NCBI GenBank assembly: GCA_965364735.1
Contig: CBDTYW010000065.1
Location: forward strand, 1-15,493
Length of the DNA: 15,493 bases
DNA from: CBDTYW01 sp965364735
GTDB taxonomy: Bacteria > Actinomycetota > Nitriliruptoria > Nitriliruptorales > Nitriliruptoraceae
Reading direction: 5' to 3'
The notes under the pieces are model-generated. The model was given only the letters and a program-made list of their open reading frames with translations. It had not been told where the DNA came from and searched no databases. This document shows, in pieces, positions 7,415-14,030 of the stretch. Within the stretch, counting starts at the first letter, position 1. The number at the start of each line of letters is the position of its first letter. The position numbers were made by a program, and so were the translations under genes.

Positions 7415-7501
7415 GGACGGACCCTCGGGCGGGCGGACGGCAGGAGCCAAGAGGATAGGCGTGCGATGGGTCGAAGGGTGGGCCAGTTACCATCTCGCGC
7501 C
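7415..7501. promoter_or_regulatory. Divergent promoters of the CinA-like and membrane protein genes
   Basis: This is an 87-bp gap. On the minus strand TATCCT (7457-7452) is a close match to the -10 consensus and gives a leader of about 30 bases with the GAGGG site. On the plus strand TACCAT (7488-7493) ends eight bases before the ATG at 7502, and no ribosome site lies close to that ATG, which suggests a leaderless transcript. Confidence 0.5.
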
Positions 7502-8401
7502 ATGTGGCTCACCCAAGACGACGCGCGCTCCGACTTCATCCTCGCAGCAGCAGCGTTCCTGTTCCTCGACTCCGTGCAACGCGTCGCGTTGCGGCTTCCG
7601 CTCTACCCCGACTCCGGGATGCTCGGCCTGCTGCTCGCAACCGCATGGCTCTTCGCCTCAACCGGGCTCGTCCCGCTCCTGCTCGCGCGCTACCGCAAGC
7701 AGGGCGCGAAGGCGTTCGGGCTCGACATCGATCGGGCCGGTCTGCGCAGCGGCGTGATCTTCGCGGTGCCCTTCATCGCTGCGCTGGCGGTGAGCACGCT
7801 CGTCGGCGGCGCCGGGACGGTCACGGAGGTCGCGCTCGGGAAGCTCCACCTTCCGTTCAGCGGTGGGGTGGTCGGCTCGTCGGTCACGGGCTCGGTCGAG
7901 GCAATCCTGATCGTGTTCGCGATCGACGTCGTCTACCCGCTCGGCCTGGGGCTCCTGATCGCGTTCCTTGCGATCCGTGGCAAGGACGGGTTCCGCCAGC
8001 CCGACGTCGGCCTGACCGAGGGACTCCGGACGTTCGGGATGGGCGCGGTCGCCGCGATGCTCCTGTTCGGCCTGCTCCGGTCCTTCCAGGTCGGACCCCT
8101 CGAGGCCCTGATGCCGGTCGTGGCCCTCGCCGCGGTCGTGCTGCTCACGGACAAGCTGGTCCCGATCTCCTCGACCGTGTCACGCGCGGCGCTCCTCGGG
8201 CCCGGCATCGTGCTGGCGCTGACCTACCTCCGACCGTTCGCGCTGTTCAGCGGCAACCTGCTCGGGGCCCTCTACTTCGGCAGCACGCTCTTCGGCATCG
8301 GCATCATCGGCTCCGTGCTGGTCCTCACGAAGCGACACGCGTGGGCCATCTTCCCGCTGCTCTTCGCGATGGCCAACTGGTCGTCCGTGCTGCTGTTCTG
8401 A
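7502..8401 (+). CDS. Polytopic membrane protein of unknown function
   Basis: This is a 299-residue protein that is mostly hydrophobic. By eye there are about seven to nine membrane helices, including DFILAAAAFLFLD near the N-terminus, GLLLATAWLFASTGLVPLLL, SGVIFAVPFIAALAVSTLV, a long pair around AILIVFAIDVVYPLGLGLLI, and a C-terminal series ending ANWSSVLLF. Short basic loops (LARYRKQGAK, AIRGKDG) suggest cytoplasmic faces. The layout vaguely recalls CPBP-type membrane proteases, but the EExxxR and downstream His motifs that define those enzymes are not present, so no enzymatic role is assigned. The ATG at 7502 has no ribosome site and a TACCAT -10 just upstream, consistent with leaderless expression. 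It is a single gene followed by a strong hairpin. Confidence 0.78.
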   Translation: MWLTQDDARSDFILAAAAFLFLDSVQRVALRLPLYPDSGMLGLLLATAWLFASTGLVPLLLARYRKQGAKAFGLDIDRAGLRSGVIFAVPFIAALAVSTLVGGAGTVTEVALGKLHLPFSGGVVGSSVTGSVEAILIVFAIDVVYPLGLGLLIAFLAIRGKDGFRQPDVGLTEGLRTFGMGAVAAMLLFGLLRSFQVGPLEALMPVVALAAVVLLTDKLVPISSTVSRAALLGPGIVLALTYLRPFALFSGNLLGALYFGSTLFGIGIIGSVLVLTKRHAWAIFPLLFAMANWSSVLLF

Positions 8402-8418
8402 TTGCGAGCGGACACGAG

Positions 8419-8444
8419 TGAGGGCGCCCCGTGGGGCGCCCTCA
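8419..8444. terminator. Strong hairpin between convergent genes
   Basis: This is a perfect inverted repeat: a 12-base arm TGAGGGCGCCCC at 8419-8430, two bases GT, and the complementary arm ending at 8444. It lies 17 bases after the stop of the membrane protein and 35 bases beyond the end of the ccr gene on the other strand. No T-run follows on either side, as is common in high-GC actinobacteria. It probably ends transcription from both directions. Confidence 0.75.
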
Positions 8445-8479
8445 GACGTTGTGCCGCGTGACCTCGCGAACGGGCCGCG

Positions 8480-9829
8480 TCAGCTGAAGTGCTTGTAGAC
8501 GTTGATCGCGTCGATGTGCTTCGCGCGCTTCGCCTCGTCCTGGATGCCGAGGCCCGGCTCGGACGCGCCCACGAGGATGCCGATCTTGCCGGTGTGCAGG
8601 TTCTTGTGGACCTGGTACGCGGCCTCGCCGGTCTCCTCGAGCGTGTAGGTCTTGGACAGGATCGGGTGGATCATCCCGTTGTCGACGAGCCGGTTGGCCT
8701 GGAACGCCTCGTTGTAGTTCGCGAAGTGCGAGCCGAGGATGTTCTTGAGGTTCATCCAGAGGTAACGGTTGTCGTACTCGTGGACGAAGCCGCCGGTCGA
8801 CGCGCAGGTGACGATCGTGCCGCCCTTCTTCGCGACGAAGACCGACGCCCCGAAGGTCGGACGACCCGGGTGCTCGAAGACGATGTCGACGTCACGGCCG
8901 ACCAGCTCACGGATCTTCCCACCGAAGCGGCGGTACTCCTTCATGTCCGCGTTGCCGTCCTCATCGAAGAACTGGTAGCCCTCCGCCTTGCGGTCGATGA
9001 TCGCCTCGACGCCGATCTGCTTGAGCAGCTCGACCTTCTCCGGCGAGGACACGACGCAGACGGGGATGCCGCCGCCGTTGAGGACCATCTGGGTGGCGAA
9101 GCCGCCGAGGCCGCCGGTGGCGCCCCAGATCAGGACGATGTCGCCCTGCTTCATACGCGCCTCGTTCTCACCGACGATCATGCGGTACGAGGTCGCGAGC
9201 ACGAGCCCGAGCGACGCCGCCTCCTCCCACGTCAGGTGGGTCGGCATGGGCATGAGCTGGTTGGCCTTGACCATGGAGATGTCGGCGAGCGAGCCGAAGT
9301 TCGTCTCGAAGCCCCAGATGCGCTGGGAGGTGTCGAGCATCGAGTCCTCGTGACCCTCCGGGCCCTCGAGGTCGACGTAGTTGCAGTGCACGGTGACACG
9401 GTCGCCGGCCTTCCAGCGCGTGACGCCGGGGCCGGTGCGCAGCACGACGCCGGCAGCGTCGGAGCCCACGATGTGGTGCGGCAGGTCGTGTCGGGCACCG
9501 AGGTCGGACTCCTTGCCGAAGCGCTCCAGGAACTTGAACGTGGAGAGCGGCTCGAAGATCGAGGTCCACACGGTGTTGTAGTTGATGGCCGAGGCCATCG
9601 GCGCGATCAGCACCTCGTTCGGACCGAGCGGCGGGATCGGGACCTCGTCGATGCGCAGCGACTTGCGCGGGTCCTTCTCCCACGACTCGAGGCCGTCGAA
9701 CATCTTGACGTCGTCGCGGTGGACGAACGCGGCGCGCATCGTCTCGGGAAGCGGGAGCGCTTCGATCTCCTCGCCGGTCGCGTTGTTTGCGATCGCGGCG
9801 TGGATTGCGGCCATGCGGGAATCTGACAT
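8480..9829 (-). CDS. ccr: Crotonyl-CoA carboxylase/reductase
   Basis: This 449-residue NADPH-dependent enzyme reductively carboxylates crotonyl-CoA to ethylmalonyl-CoA. That is the key step of the ethylmalonyl-CoA pathway for assimilating acetyl units, and also a source of unusual polyketide extender units. It is a medium-chain dehydrogenase/reductase with a nucleotide-binding GATGGLGGFATQ (236-247). The four CO2-pocket residues known in the Kitasatospora enzyme (N81, F170, E171, H365) align with N83 (SAINYNTVW), F174-E175 (IWGFETNFGS) and H368 (GSHFANY), so carboxylation rather than plain reduction is expected. The ATG at 9829 is preceded by AGGGGTGA; an internal ATG at residue 6 is less well placed. 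No other ethylmalonyl-pathway or polyketide gene is in the window; the acyl-CoA dehydrogenase at 14031 is AidB-like, not a clear methylsuccinyl-CoA dehydrogenase. It is transcribed alone, with its own leader. Confidence 0.95.
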   Translation of the reverse strand: MSDSRMAAIHAAIANNATGEEIEALPLPETMRAAFVHRDDVKMFDGLESWEKDPRKSLRIDEVPIPPLGPNEVLIAPMASAINYNTVWTSIFEPLSTFKFLERFGKESDLGARHDLPHHIVGSDAAGVVLRTGPGVTRWKAGDRVTVHCNYVDLEGPEGHEDSMLDTSQRIWGFETNFGSLADISMVKANQLMPMPTHLTWEEAASLGLVLATSYRMIVGENEARMKQGDIVLIWGATGGLGGFATQMVLNGGGIPVCVVSSPEKVELLKQIGVEAIIDRKAEGYQFFDEDGNADMKEYRRFGGKIRELVGRDVDIVFEHPGRPTFGASVFVAKKGGTIVTCASTGGFVHEYDNRYLWMNLKNILGSHFANYNEAFQANRLVDNGMIHPILSKTYTLEETGEAAYQVHKNLHTGKIGILVGASEPGLGIQDEAKRAKHIDAINVYKHFS

Positions 9830-9892
9830 CGTGCGTCACCCCTGGTCGGTGGGGACCGGGCCGCGGGAGGCGCGCCGACCGACGTCGAGCGT

Positions 9893-9927
9893 CGGAGGCT
9901 GACCCGATCCGGGTCGCTCCGAGGCTA
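9893..9927 (-). promoter_or_regulatory. Likely ccr promoter with inverted repeat at the transcription start
   Basis: On the minus strand TAGCCT (9927-9922) is a TANNNT -10 that would start transcription near 9915. Exactly there lies the palindrome GACCCG-ATC-CGGGTC (9901-9915), flanked by a second complementary pair CGGAG (9893-9897) and CTCCG (9917-9921). Placed at +1, it could be an operator for a regulator of ccr. Alternatively the whole structure could be a hairpin that ends transcription coming from the lipoprotein gene at 9971. The remaining gap (9830-9970) shows nothing else. Confidence 0.45.
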
Positions 9928-9970
9928 TCGACGGGGTGTGCTGGCGGGCCAACCGGCCATGGCGGCGCGC

Positions 9971-11086
9971 TCAGCCCACGGCGATCGTCTCGTTGCTCCG
10001 AACCAGCCCGACGTGGTCTGACTCGACCCAGCTCGCGGTCACCCGATCGAGCCAGACGGCGGGGAGATACCGACCGTCGCCGCCGCGGATCGAGACCCAC
10101 ACGGTCCCGCCGATCCTGGCGATCGCCTCCGCGCGTGCATCGGCGGGCAGGTCGAGCGGGAAGGACGCGGCGTCCGCCTGCTCGACGAGGTCGAGGACCT
10201 GGACCTCGACGCCACCCTCCTCGTGCTCGAGCAGCAGCGCGGCGGTCCGGCCGTCGTCGTCGCCGAAGACGGCCTCGATGACGAACGGTCCTCCGTCGCC
10301 GAGGTTGCCGCTCGCGACGTCGACGTACTCGGCCTCGCCGCCACCGCCCAGCACGGCGACCCGGACCGACCAGAAGACCTCCTCGTAGCCGGTGACGAGC
10401 ACGCGGTCGTCGCCCACGGCGTCGACCCCGACGTAGCCGCCCTCCCAGCCCCAGCCAGCCTCGCCGAGCAGCAGCAAGGACTCCCCCGTGTCCTGACGGA
10501 CGGCGAACAGGTCGAGCCGGCCGTCCTCGATGCTGGCCTGACGTGCACGCTCGTAGACGACGAGCGGCGTCCCGGGGAAGCCCGGTGCGGTGACCACGAT
10601 CGTGCCGAGGAGCACGTGCCGGGTGCCGGGATCCGCCGGCGCCTCGAGCAGCAGCGACTCCGTGGCCTCCTCGATCTCCACGACCCGGAGATCGTGGCTG
10701 CCGTTGCCGACGTCCACCGCGTAGACGGCGCCGAGCAGGCGGTTGCCGTGGATGTCTCGCGGCTCGTCCGCCTCGAAGTCGAGGTGGGTGAACAGCCGCT
10801 GGAAGCCTGGCCGCTCGATCGTGACGATCGCCGTGGCAGGCATGGAGTCGACGAGCAGCAGCGTCCCCTCGATGTCCGCCCGGGCGCTGCCGCCGTCCTC
10901 CGTGGGCTTCTCGGTGGGCGTGATGGTCGCGGTGGGCGTGATGGTGCGCGAGGGAGTCACCGGGGTGCTCGTCGCCGTGGGCGAAGACGTGTCGGTCACC
11001 TCGGGCGCGCCCGCGCCGTCGCAGGCCGCGACGACCGTCGCGAGCACCAGCCCCGCCGCGATCCTGGTGATCTGGTTGCTGCGCAT
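9971..11086 (-). CDS. Secreted lipoprotein, possibly beta-propeller-like
   Basis: This is a 371-residue protein with a clear lipoprotein signal: basic start MRSNQITR, hydrophobic core and lipobox VAAC with C22 as the lipid-bearing residue. A low-complexity Thr/Pro/Ser linker (about 30-65) follows, with imperfect TITPTA repeats. The remainder (about 70-371) consists of repeated short beta-strand segments joined by Gly/Asp loops, for example DLFAVRQDTGESLLLLGEAG and RVLVTGYEEVFWSVRVAVLG, which suggests a beta-propeller. I recognise no specific family and no catalytic motif. The ATG at 11086 has GGAGG eight bases upstream. It lies 26 bases after the kinase-oxidoreductase fusion on the same strand and is probably the last gene of that operon. 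Confidence 0.75.
   Translation of the reverse strand: MRSNQITRIAAGLVLATVVAACDGAGAPEVTDTSSPTATSTPVTPSRTITPTATITPTEKPTEDGGSARADIEGTLLLVDSMPATAIVTIERPGFQRLFTHLDFEADEPRDIHGNRLLGAVYAVDVGNGSHDLRVVEIEEATESLLLEAPADPGTRHVLLGTIVVTAPGFPGTPLVVYERARQASIEDGRLDLFAVRQDTGESLLLLGEAGWGWEGGYVGVDAVGDDRVLVTGYEEVFWSVRVAVLGGGGEAEYVDVASGNLGDGGPFVIEAVFGDDDGRTAALLLEHEEGGVEVQVLDLVEQADAASFPLDLPADARAEAIARIGGTVWVSIRGGDGRYLPAVWLDRVTASWVESDHVGLVRSNETIAVG
10913..10945. repeat. Two tandem 18-bp units in the lipoprotein linker
   Basis: The 15-base run ggtgggcgtgatggt occurs at 10913-10927 and again at 10931-10945, a period of 18 bases. In frame it encodes the TITPTA-type repeats of the lipoprotein linker. Copy number could change by slippage without breaking the frame, altering linker length. 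Confidence 0.7.
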
Positions 11087-11112
11087 GGTGCTGCCTCCGC
11101 CGATCTCCGATG

Positions 11113-12579
11113 CTAGATCAGCGCGCCCGCGCGTCGGACGAGGTCGACGTCGAGCCTGGGGAGGCTGATGATCGCGGTGCCGACGCCGACCTCGGCGAAC
11201 CGCGCGAACCGCGCGTGGTGGTCGGCGACCGTCCCGGCGGCGTTGCGTGCCGCCCACGTGGTCGCAGCGACCTGCGGCGGGCGGAGGTCCTCGATGAGGA
11301 GCGCGAGATCCTCGTCGTCGGTCCCGACGAGGATCGACTGCAGGATCGTCACGCCGACCTCGGCGGGGTCGCGGCCGACATCCGTGCAGTGTGCGTGCAG
11401 CACCGCAACCTTGCGCGCGACCTCGTCCGGGTCGCCGAAGAGGTTGCAGGCGTCGGCGTGCTCGGCGACGAGACGCAACGTCCGCTTCTCGCCCTGCCCG
11501 CCGACGAGGATCGGGATCTTCTCCTGGAGCGGCCGCGGGTAGCACGTCGTCGACGGCACCGCGACGACCTCGCCGGAGAACGGCTTGCTGCCCGGCCCCC
11601 ACATCTTCGGGAGCAGCTGGAGCGCGTCCGACAACATGGCGTAGCGCTCGCGGAGCGGCGGGAACTCCCAGCCGTAGGCCGTGTGCTCCTGCGCGAACCA
11701 CGCTGCTCCGAGACCGCAGTTCACGCGTCCGCCGCTGAGGACGTCGAGCGTCGCGACGATCTTCGCGAGGTGGGCGATGTTGCGGTAGGTGATCCCCGTG
11801 ACGAGGGTCCCGATCCGGATGGTCTCGGTCGCTGCGGCGAGGTGCGAGAGCGTCGTCCACGACTCGAGCATGGGCTCCCACGCACGCCCGACCTGCGGGA
11901 TCTGGATCACGTGGTCCATCACCCAGAGCGAGCTGAAGCCGACCTCCTCGGCGACCTGCGCGATCTCCCGGAGACGCGACCCGAGGTCTTCGGCATCGCC
12001 GTCGAAGCGCGAGATGTGCAGCCCGAACTCGAGACGTGACCCCGGCGGCGCGGGTGGCGCGGGCTCATCGCGAGGCGTCGCGACGAACGCCGGCGCGACG
12101 AGGCGCGCGGGCGTGCCGTCGATGATCTCGTCGAAGCCGTCCTCGGCGAGCTCGTCGTCGATCGTCACCATCGCCTTCAGCTGCTGATCGTGGACCTTCT
12201 TCGGCAGGGGGCGCATCCGGTCGGCGTTGCGGGAGCGACAGGTCGCCGCGTCGGTGCGCATGACGACGGCGACGGCGCGGAGCCCCGCGGCGTGCGCCTG
12301 CGCGATCCACGTCGCGCGCCGAGCAGCGTCGAAGCCGAGCGTGTCCACGACCGTCACGAGTCCGCGCGCGACGCGACGTTCGACGAGCAGATGCAGCGCG
12401 TCGAAGGCATCGGTCCCCGCCCGCTGGTCGTGCGGGGACTCGCCGACGATCCCGCGGAGCGCGTCGGAGGAGATGACCGCGTTCGGCGGTGCGGCGTCGG
12501 CCGCCCACGTGGACTTGCCGGACGACGAGGGCCCCACCATGACGTAGACCGCGTCCGTGCCGACCGACCGCGCCGTCAC
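11113..12579 (-). CDS. Fusion: Pnkp-type polynucleotide kinase domain + luciferase-like (F420/FMN) oxidoreductase
   Basis: This is a 488-residue two-domain protein. The N-terminal domain (about 8-165) is a P-loop kinase: Walker A GPSSSGKST (16-24), ISSDALRGIV (36-45), DAFDALHLLVERR (57-69), Walker B-like VTVVDT (75-80) and an Arg-rich lid around CRSRNADRMRPLPKKVHDQQ (114-133). This order closely resembles the kinase domain of bacterial Pnkp RNA-repair enzymes. An Ala/Pro linker (about 166-181) leads to a luciferase-like monooxygenase barrel (183-488) of the Rv1855c type, with LHISRFDGD, WVMDHVIQIP, TLVTGITYRNIAHLAK, LGAAWFAQEHTAYGWEFPPL and ILVGGQGEKRTLRLVAEHADACN. The cofactor (F420 or FMN) cannot be told by eye. 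The GTG at 12579 overlaps the stop of the FxsA-like gene (GTGA). The continuous frame through the linker, with no internal stop, argues for a true fusion. Confidence 0.85.
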   Translation of the reverse strand: MTARSVGTDAVYVMVGPSSSGKSTWAADAAPPNAVISSDALRGIVGESPHDQRAGTDAFDALHLLVERRVARGLVTVVDTLGFDAARRATWIAQAHAAGLRAVAVVMRTDAATCRSRNADRMRPLPKKVHDQQLKAMVTIDDELAEDGFDEIIDGTPARLVAPAFVATPRDEPAPPAPPGSRLEFGLHISRFDGDAEDLGSRLREIAQVAEEVGFSSLWVMDHVIQIPQVGRAWEPMLESWTTLSHLAAATETIRIGTLVTGITYRNIAHLAKIVATLDVLSGGRVNCGLGAAWFAQEHTAYGWEFPPLRERYAMLSDALQLLPKMWGPGSKPFSGEVVAVPSTTCYPRPLQEKIPILVGGQGEKRTLRLVAEHADACNLFGDPDEVARKVAVLHAHCTDVGRDPAEVGVTILQSILVGTDDEDLALLIEDLRPPQVAATTWAARNAAGTVADHHARFARFAEVGVGTAIISLPRLDVDLVRRAGALI

Positions 12580-13127
12580 CCGACGTCGTCGCCGCCCGGG
12601 CCGAGCTCACCGGGCTCGTCGGGGGTCTCACGCTCGATCGAGATGATCTCCGCGTCGAAGACCTCACCGGGCTTCGAGGAGAACGGGTCAGCGCGCTTGG
12701 CGCTGCTGCCGAAGCTCGTCCCGAACATGAAGCCGGAGCCACCGGTGCCCGTCGTGAAGGCGGACATCTGGTCGGGCTGGACACGGCTGCGGAGTGCCCG
12801 CGCCATCACCATGCGGGTGAACGGCAGCACCAGCGCGAGACCGAGGACGTCGGTCAGGAAGCCCGGCGTGACGAGCAGCACGCCTCCGACCAGCACGAGC
12901 GCGCCCGCGGTGATCTCGTCGCCCGGCCAACGCCCCGCCCCCAACGCTTCGGCGAGCTGCCCCCAGGCGCGGCGACCTTCTCGACGGACCAGCCACGCCC
13001 CGACCAAGCTGTCCAGCACGAGCAGAACGATCGTCCACGGCAGCCCGATCATGTCGGCGACCGACCCGATGACGAAGAGCTCGGCGAGCGGGATCGTGAG
13101 GAATGCGACGAACAGCAAGAGGGCCAT
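12576..13127 (-). CDS. FxsA-family membrane protein
   Basis: This 183-residue protein matches the FxsA family: an N-terminal helix ALLLFVAFLTIPLAELFVIG with its conserved Pro and Glu, a second helix LPWTIVLLVLDSLVGAWLVRREG, and a third region GALVLVGGVLLVTPGFLTDVLGLALVLP, where the TPGFLTD motif is typical. The tail from about residue 115 is hydrophilic and longer than in the Escherichia coli protein. FxsA was found as a suppressor of F-plasmid exclusion of phage T7; its chromosomal role is unknown. The ATG at 13127 lies six bases after TAGTCT, which suggests a leaderless message. It is the first gene of the operon that continues, by a four-base overlap, into the kinase-oxidoreductase fusion. 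Confidence 0.9.
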   Translation of the reverse strand: MALLLFVAFLTIPLAELFVIGSVADMIGLPWTIVLLVLDSLVGAWLVRREGRRAWGQLAEALGAGRWPGDEITAGALVLVGGVLLVTPGFLTDVLGLALVLPFTRMVMARALRSRVQPDQMSAFTTGTGGSGFMFGTSFGSSAKRADPFSSKPGEVFDAEIISIERETPDEPGELGPGGDDVG

Positions 13128-13133
13128 GTCACG

Positions 13134-13139
13134 AGACTA
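13134..13139 (-). promoter_or_regulatory. -10 element for a leaderless FxsA operon transcript
   Basis: On the minus strand TAGTCT ends six bases before the ATG at 13127. A start site at the normal -10 spacing would fall on the ATG itself. No ribosome site is present, which fits leaderless translation. Confidence 0.5.
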
Positions 13140-13172
13140 CGACCCCGCGACGAGCGCGGCGACCCGCTGAGC

Positions 13173-13202
13173 GCCGACGTGTCAGGGATGCCCGACGTCG
13201 GC
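13173..13202. repeat. 8-bp inverted repeat in a divergent gap
   Basis: The arms GCCGACGT (13173-13180) and ACGTCGGC (13195-13202) are perfect complements, 14 bases apart, in the 104-bp gap between the FxsA-like and methyltransferase genes. It could be a regulator site for the methyltransferase gene; no clear -10 was seen for that gene. Confidence 0.4.
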
Positions 13203-13231
13203 CACACTGCGGACGACGGGAGCACGCGCAC

Positions 13232-13984
13232 ATGTTCGAAGGACGACACGGTCGGCCCATGACGGTGGGCCAGCGCCTGGCCGAAGCCCGCAACGTTCCC
13301 GGGCTGGTCGTGCTCGAGGGTGTCCACGCGGTGAAGCACTGCGTGCGCTTCGGCGGCACGATCGACGCAGCGTGGACCGCCGATCCTGACGAGCTCGCAC
13401 GACTGCTCGCCGAGCTCGCCCCCGACGTGGCCGCCGAGGTCCTCGACGTCTGCGAGCGGATCGACGCGTCCGTCTGGCAGAGCGCGGTCCCGAGGCTGCG
13501 GTCGCCGGCCGTGGCGATCGCCCGGCTCCCGCCTCCTGTACCCCTCGGCAGCCTCCGCCCGACGCGTCCGATCGTGGTGCTGGAGTCCCCGCGTCGACCG
13601 GGCAACGTCGGCGCGGTCATCCGCGTCGCCGCGGCCGCCGACGCGGCCGGCGTCGTGACGACCGGAGAGCTCGACCCCTGGGGTGCGGCGGCAGTCAGGG
13701 GCGCGGCGGGGCTGGGCTGGGCGTTGCCGGTCCTGCGTCTGGACGTGATCGATGACGTCGCCACCGGCAACGACCGGCCCGTCATCGCCATGGATCCTGC
13801 GGGTGAGCCGTTCGACGCGCCGCTCCCCCTCGACGCGATCCTGATGTTCGGCACCGAGCGGGACGGCCTCTCGGACGCCGCGCTCGCCCTCGCGGACCGC
13901 GTGGTCGCGCTCCCGATGCGCGCTGGCGTGTCGTCGCTGAACCTCGCCACGAGCGTCGCGGCCACGCTCTACCGGACGTGGTGA
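13232..13984 (+). CDS. SpoU/TrmH-family RNA 2'-O-methyltransferase
   Basis: This is a 250-residue knotted (SPOUT) methyltransferase that adds a methyl group from S-adenosylmethionine to a ribose 2'-OH in tRNA or rRNA. The three family motifs are present: motif 1 RPGNVGAVIRVAAAA (122-136) with the catalytic-type N125 and R131, motif 2 MFGTERDGLS (205-214), and motif 3 ALPMRAGVSSLNLATSVAA (226-244). The first ~100 residues resemble the L30e-like substrate-binding part (GLVVLEGVHAVKH). The ATG at 13232 has GGGAG about ten bases upstream; the next ATG (13259) has no site. Whether the target is tRNA or 23S rRNA cannot be told from sequence alone. Confidence 0.9.
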   Translation: MFEGRHGRPMTVGQRLAEARNVPGLVVLEGVHAVKHCVRFGGTIDAAWTADPDELARLLAELAPDVAAEVLDVCERIDASVWQSAVPRLRSPAVAIARLPPPVPLGSLRPTRPIVVLESPRRPGNVGAVIRVAAAADAAGVVTTGELDPWGAAAVRGAAGLGWALPVLRLDVIDDVATGNDRPVIAMDPAGEPFDAPLPLDAILMFGTERDGLSDAALALADRVVALPMRAGVSSLNLATSVAATLYRTW

Positions 13985-13993
13985 TCGGGCCAC

Positions 13994-13999
13994 TACCGT
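13994..13999 (+). promoter_or_regulatory. Possible -10 of the acyl-CoA dehydrogenase gene
   Basis: TACCGT lies in the 46-bp gap after the methyltransferase and would give a leader of about 25 bases. The ribosome site before the ATG at 14031 is weak (GGAACG). Read-through from the methyltransferase is also possible. Confidence 0.3.
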
Positions 14000-14030
14000 C
14001 GCGGCACAGCCTCACGCGACGGAACGAACG

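Noticed and set aside
6386..7501. Possible N-terminal extension of the membrane protein at 7502
   Set aside because: The frame is open upstream but runs antisense through the CinA-like and Mca-like genes and reads as Arg/Gly/His-rich low-complexity sequence. The hydrophobic protein clearly starts at the ATG at 7502.
7502..8401. CPBP-type membrane protease
   Set aside because: The helix pattern is vaguely similar, but the EExxxR motif and the downstream catalytic His motifs are absent.
8489..9826. Long open frame (445 codons) on the plus strand opposite ccr
   Set aside because: It lies entirely antisense to ccr, has no ribosome site or recognisable motif, and is typical mirror coding in high-GC DNA.
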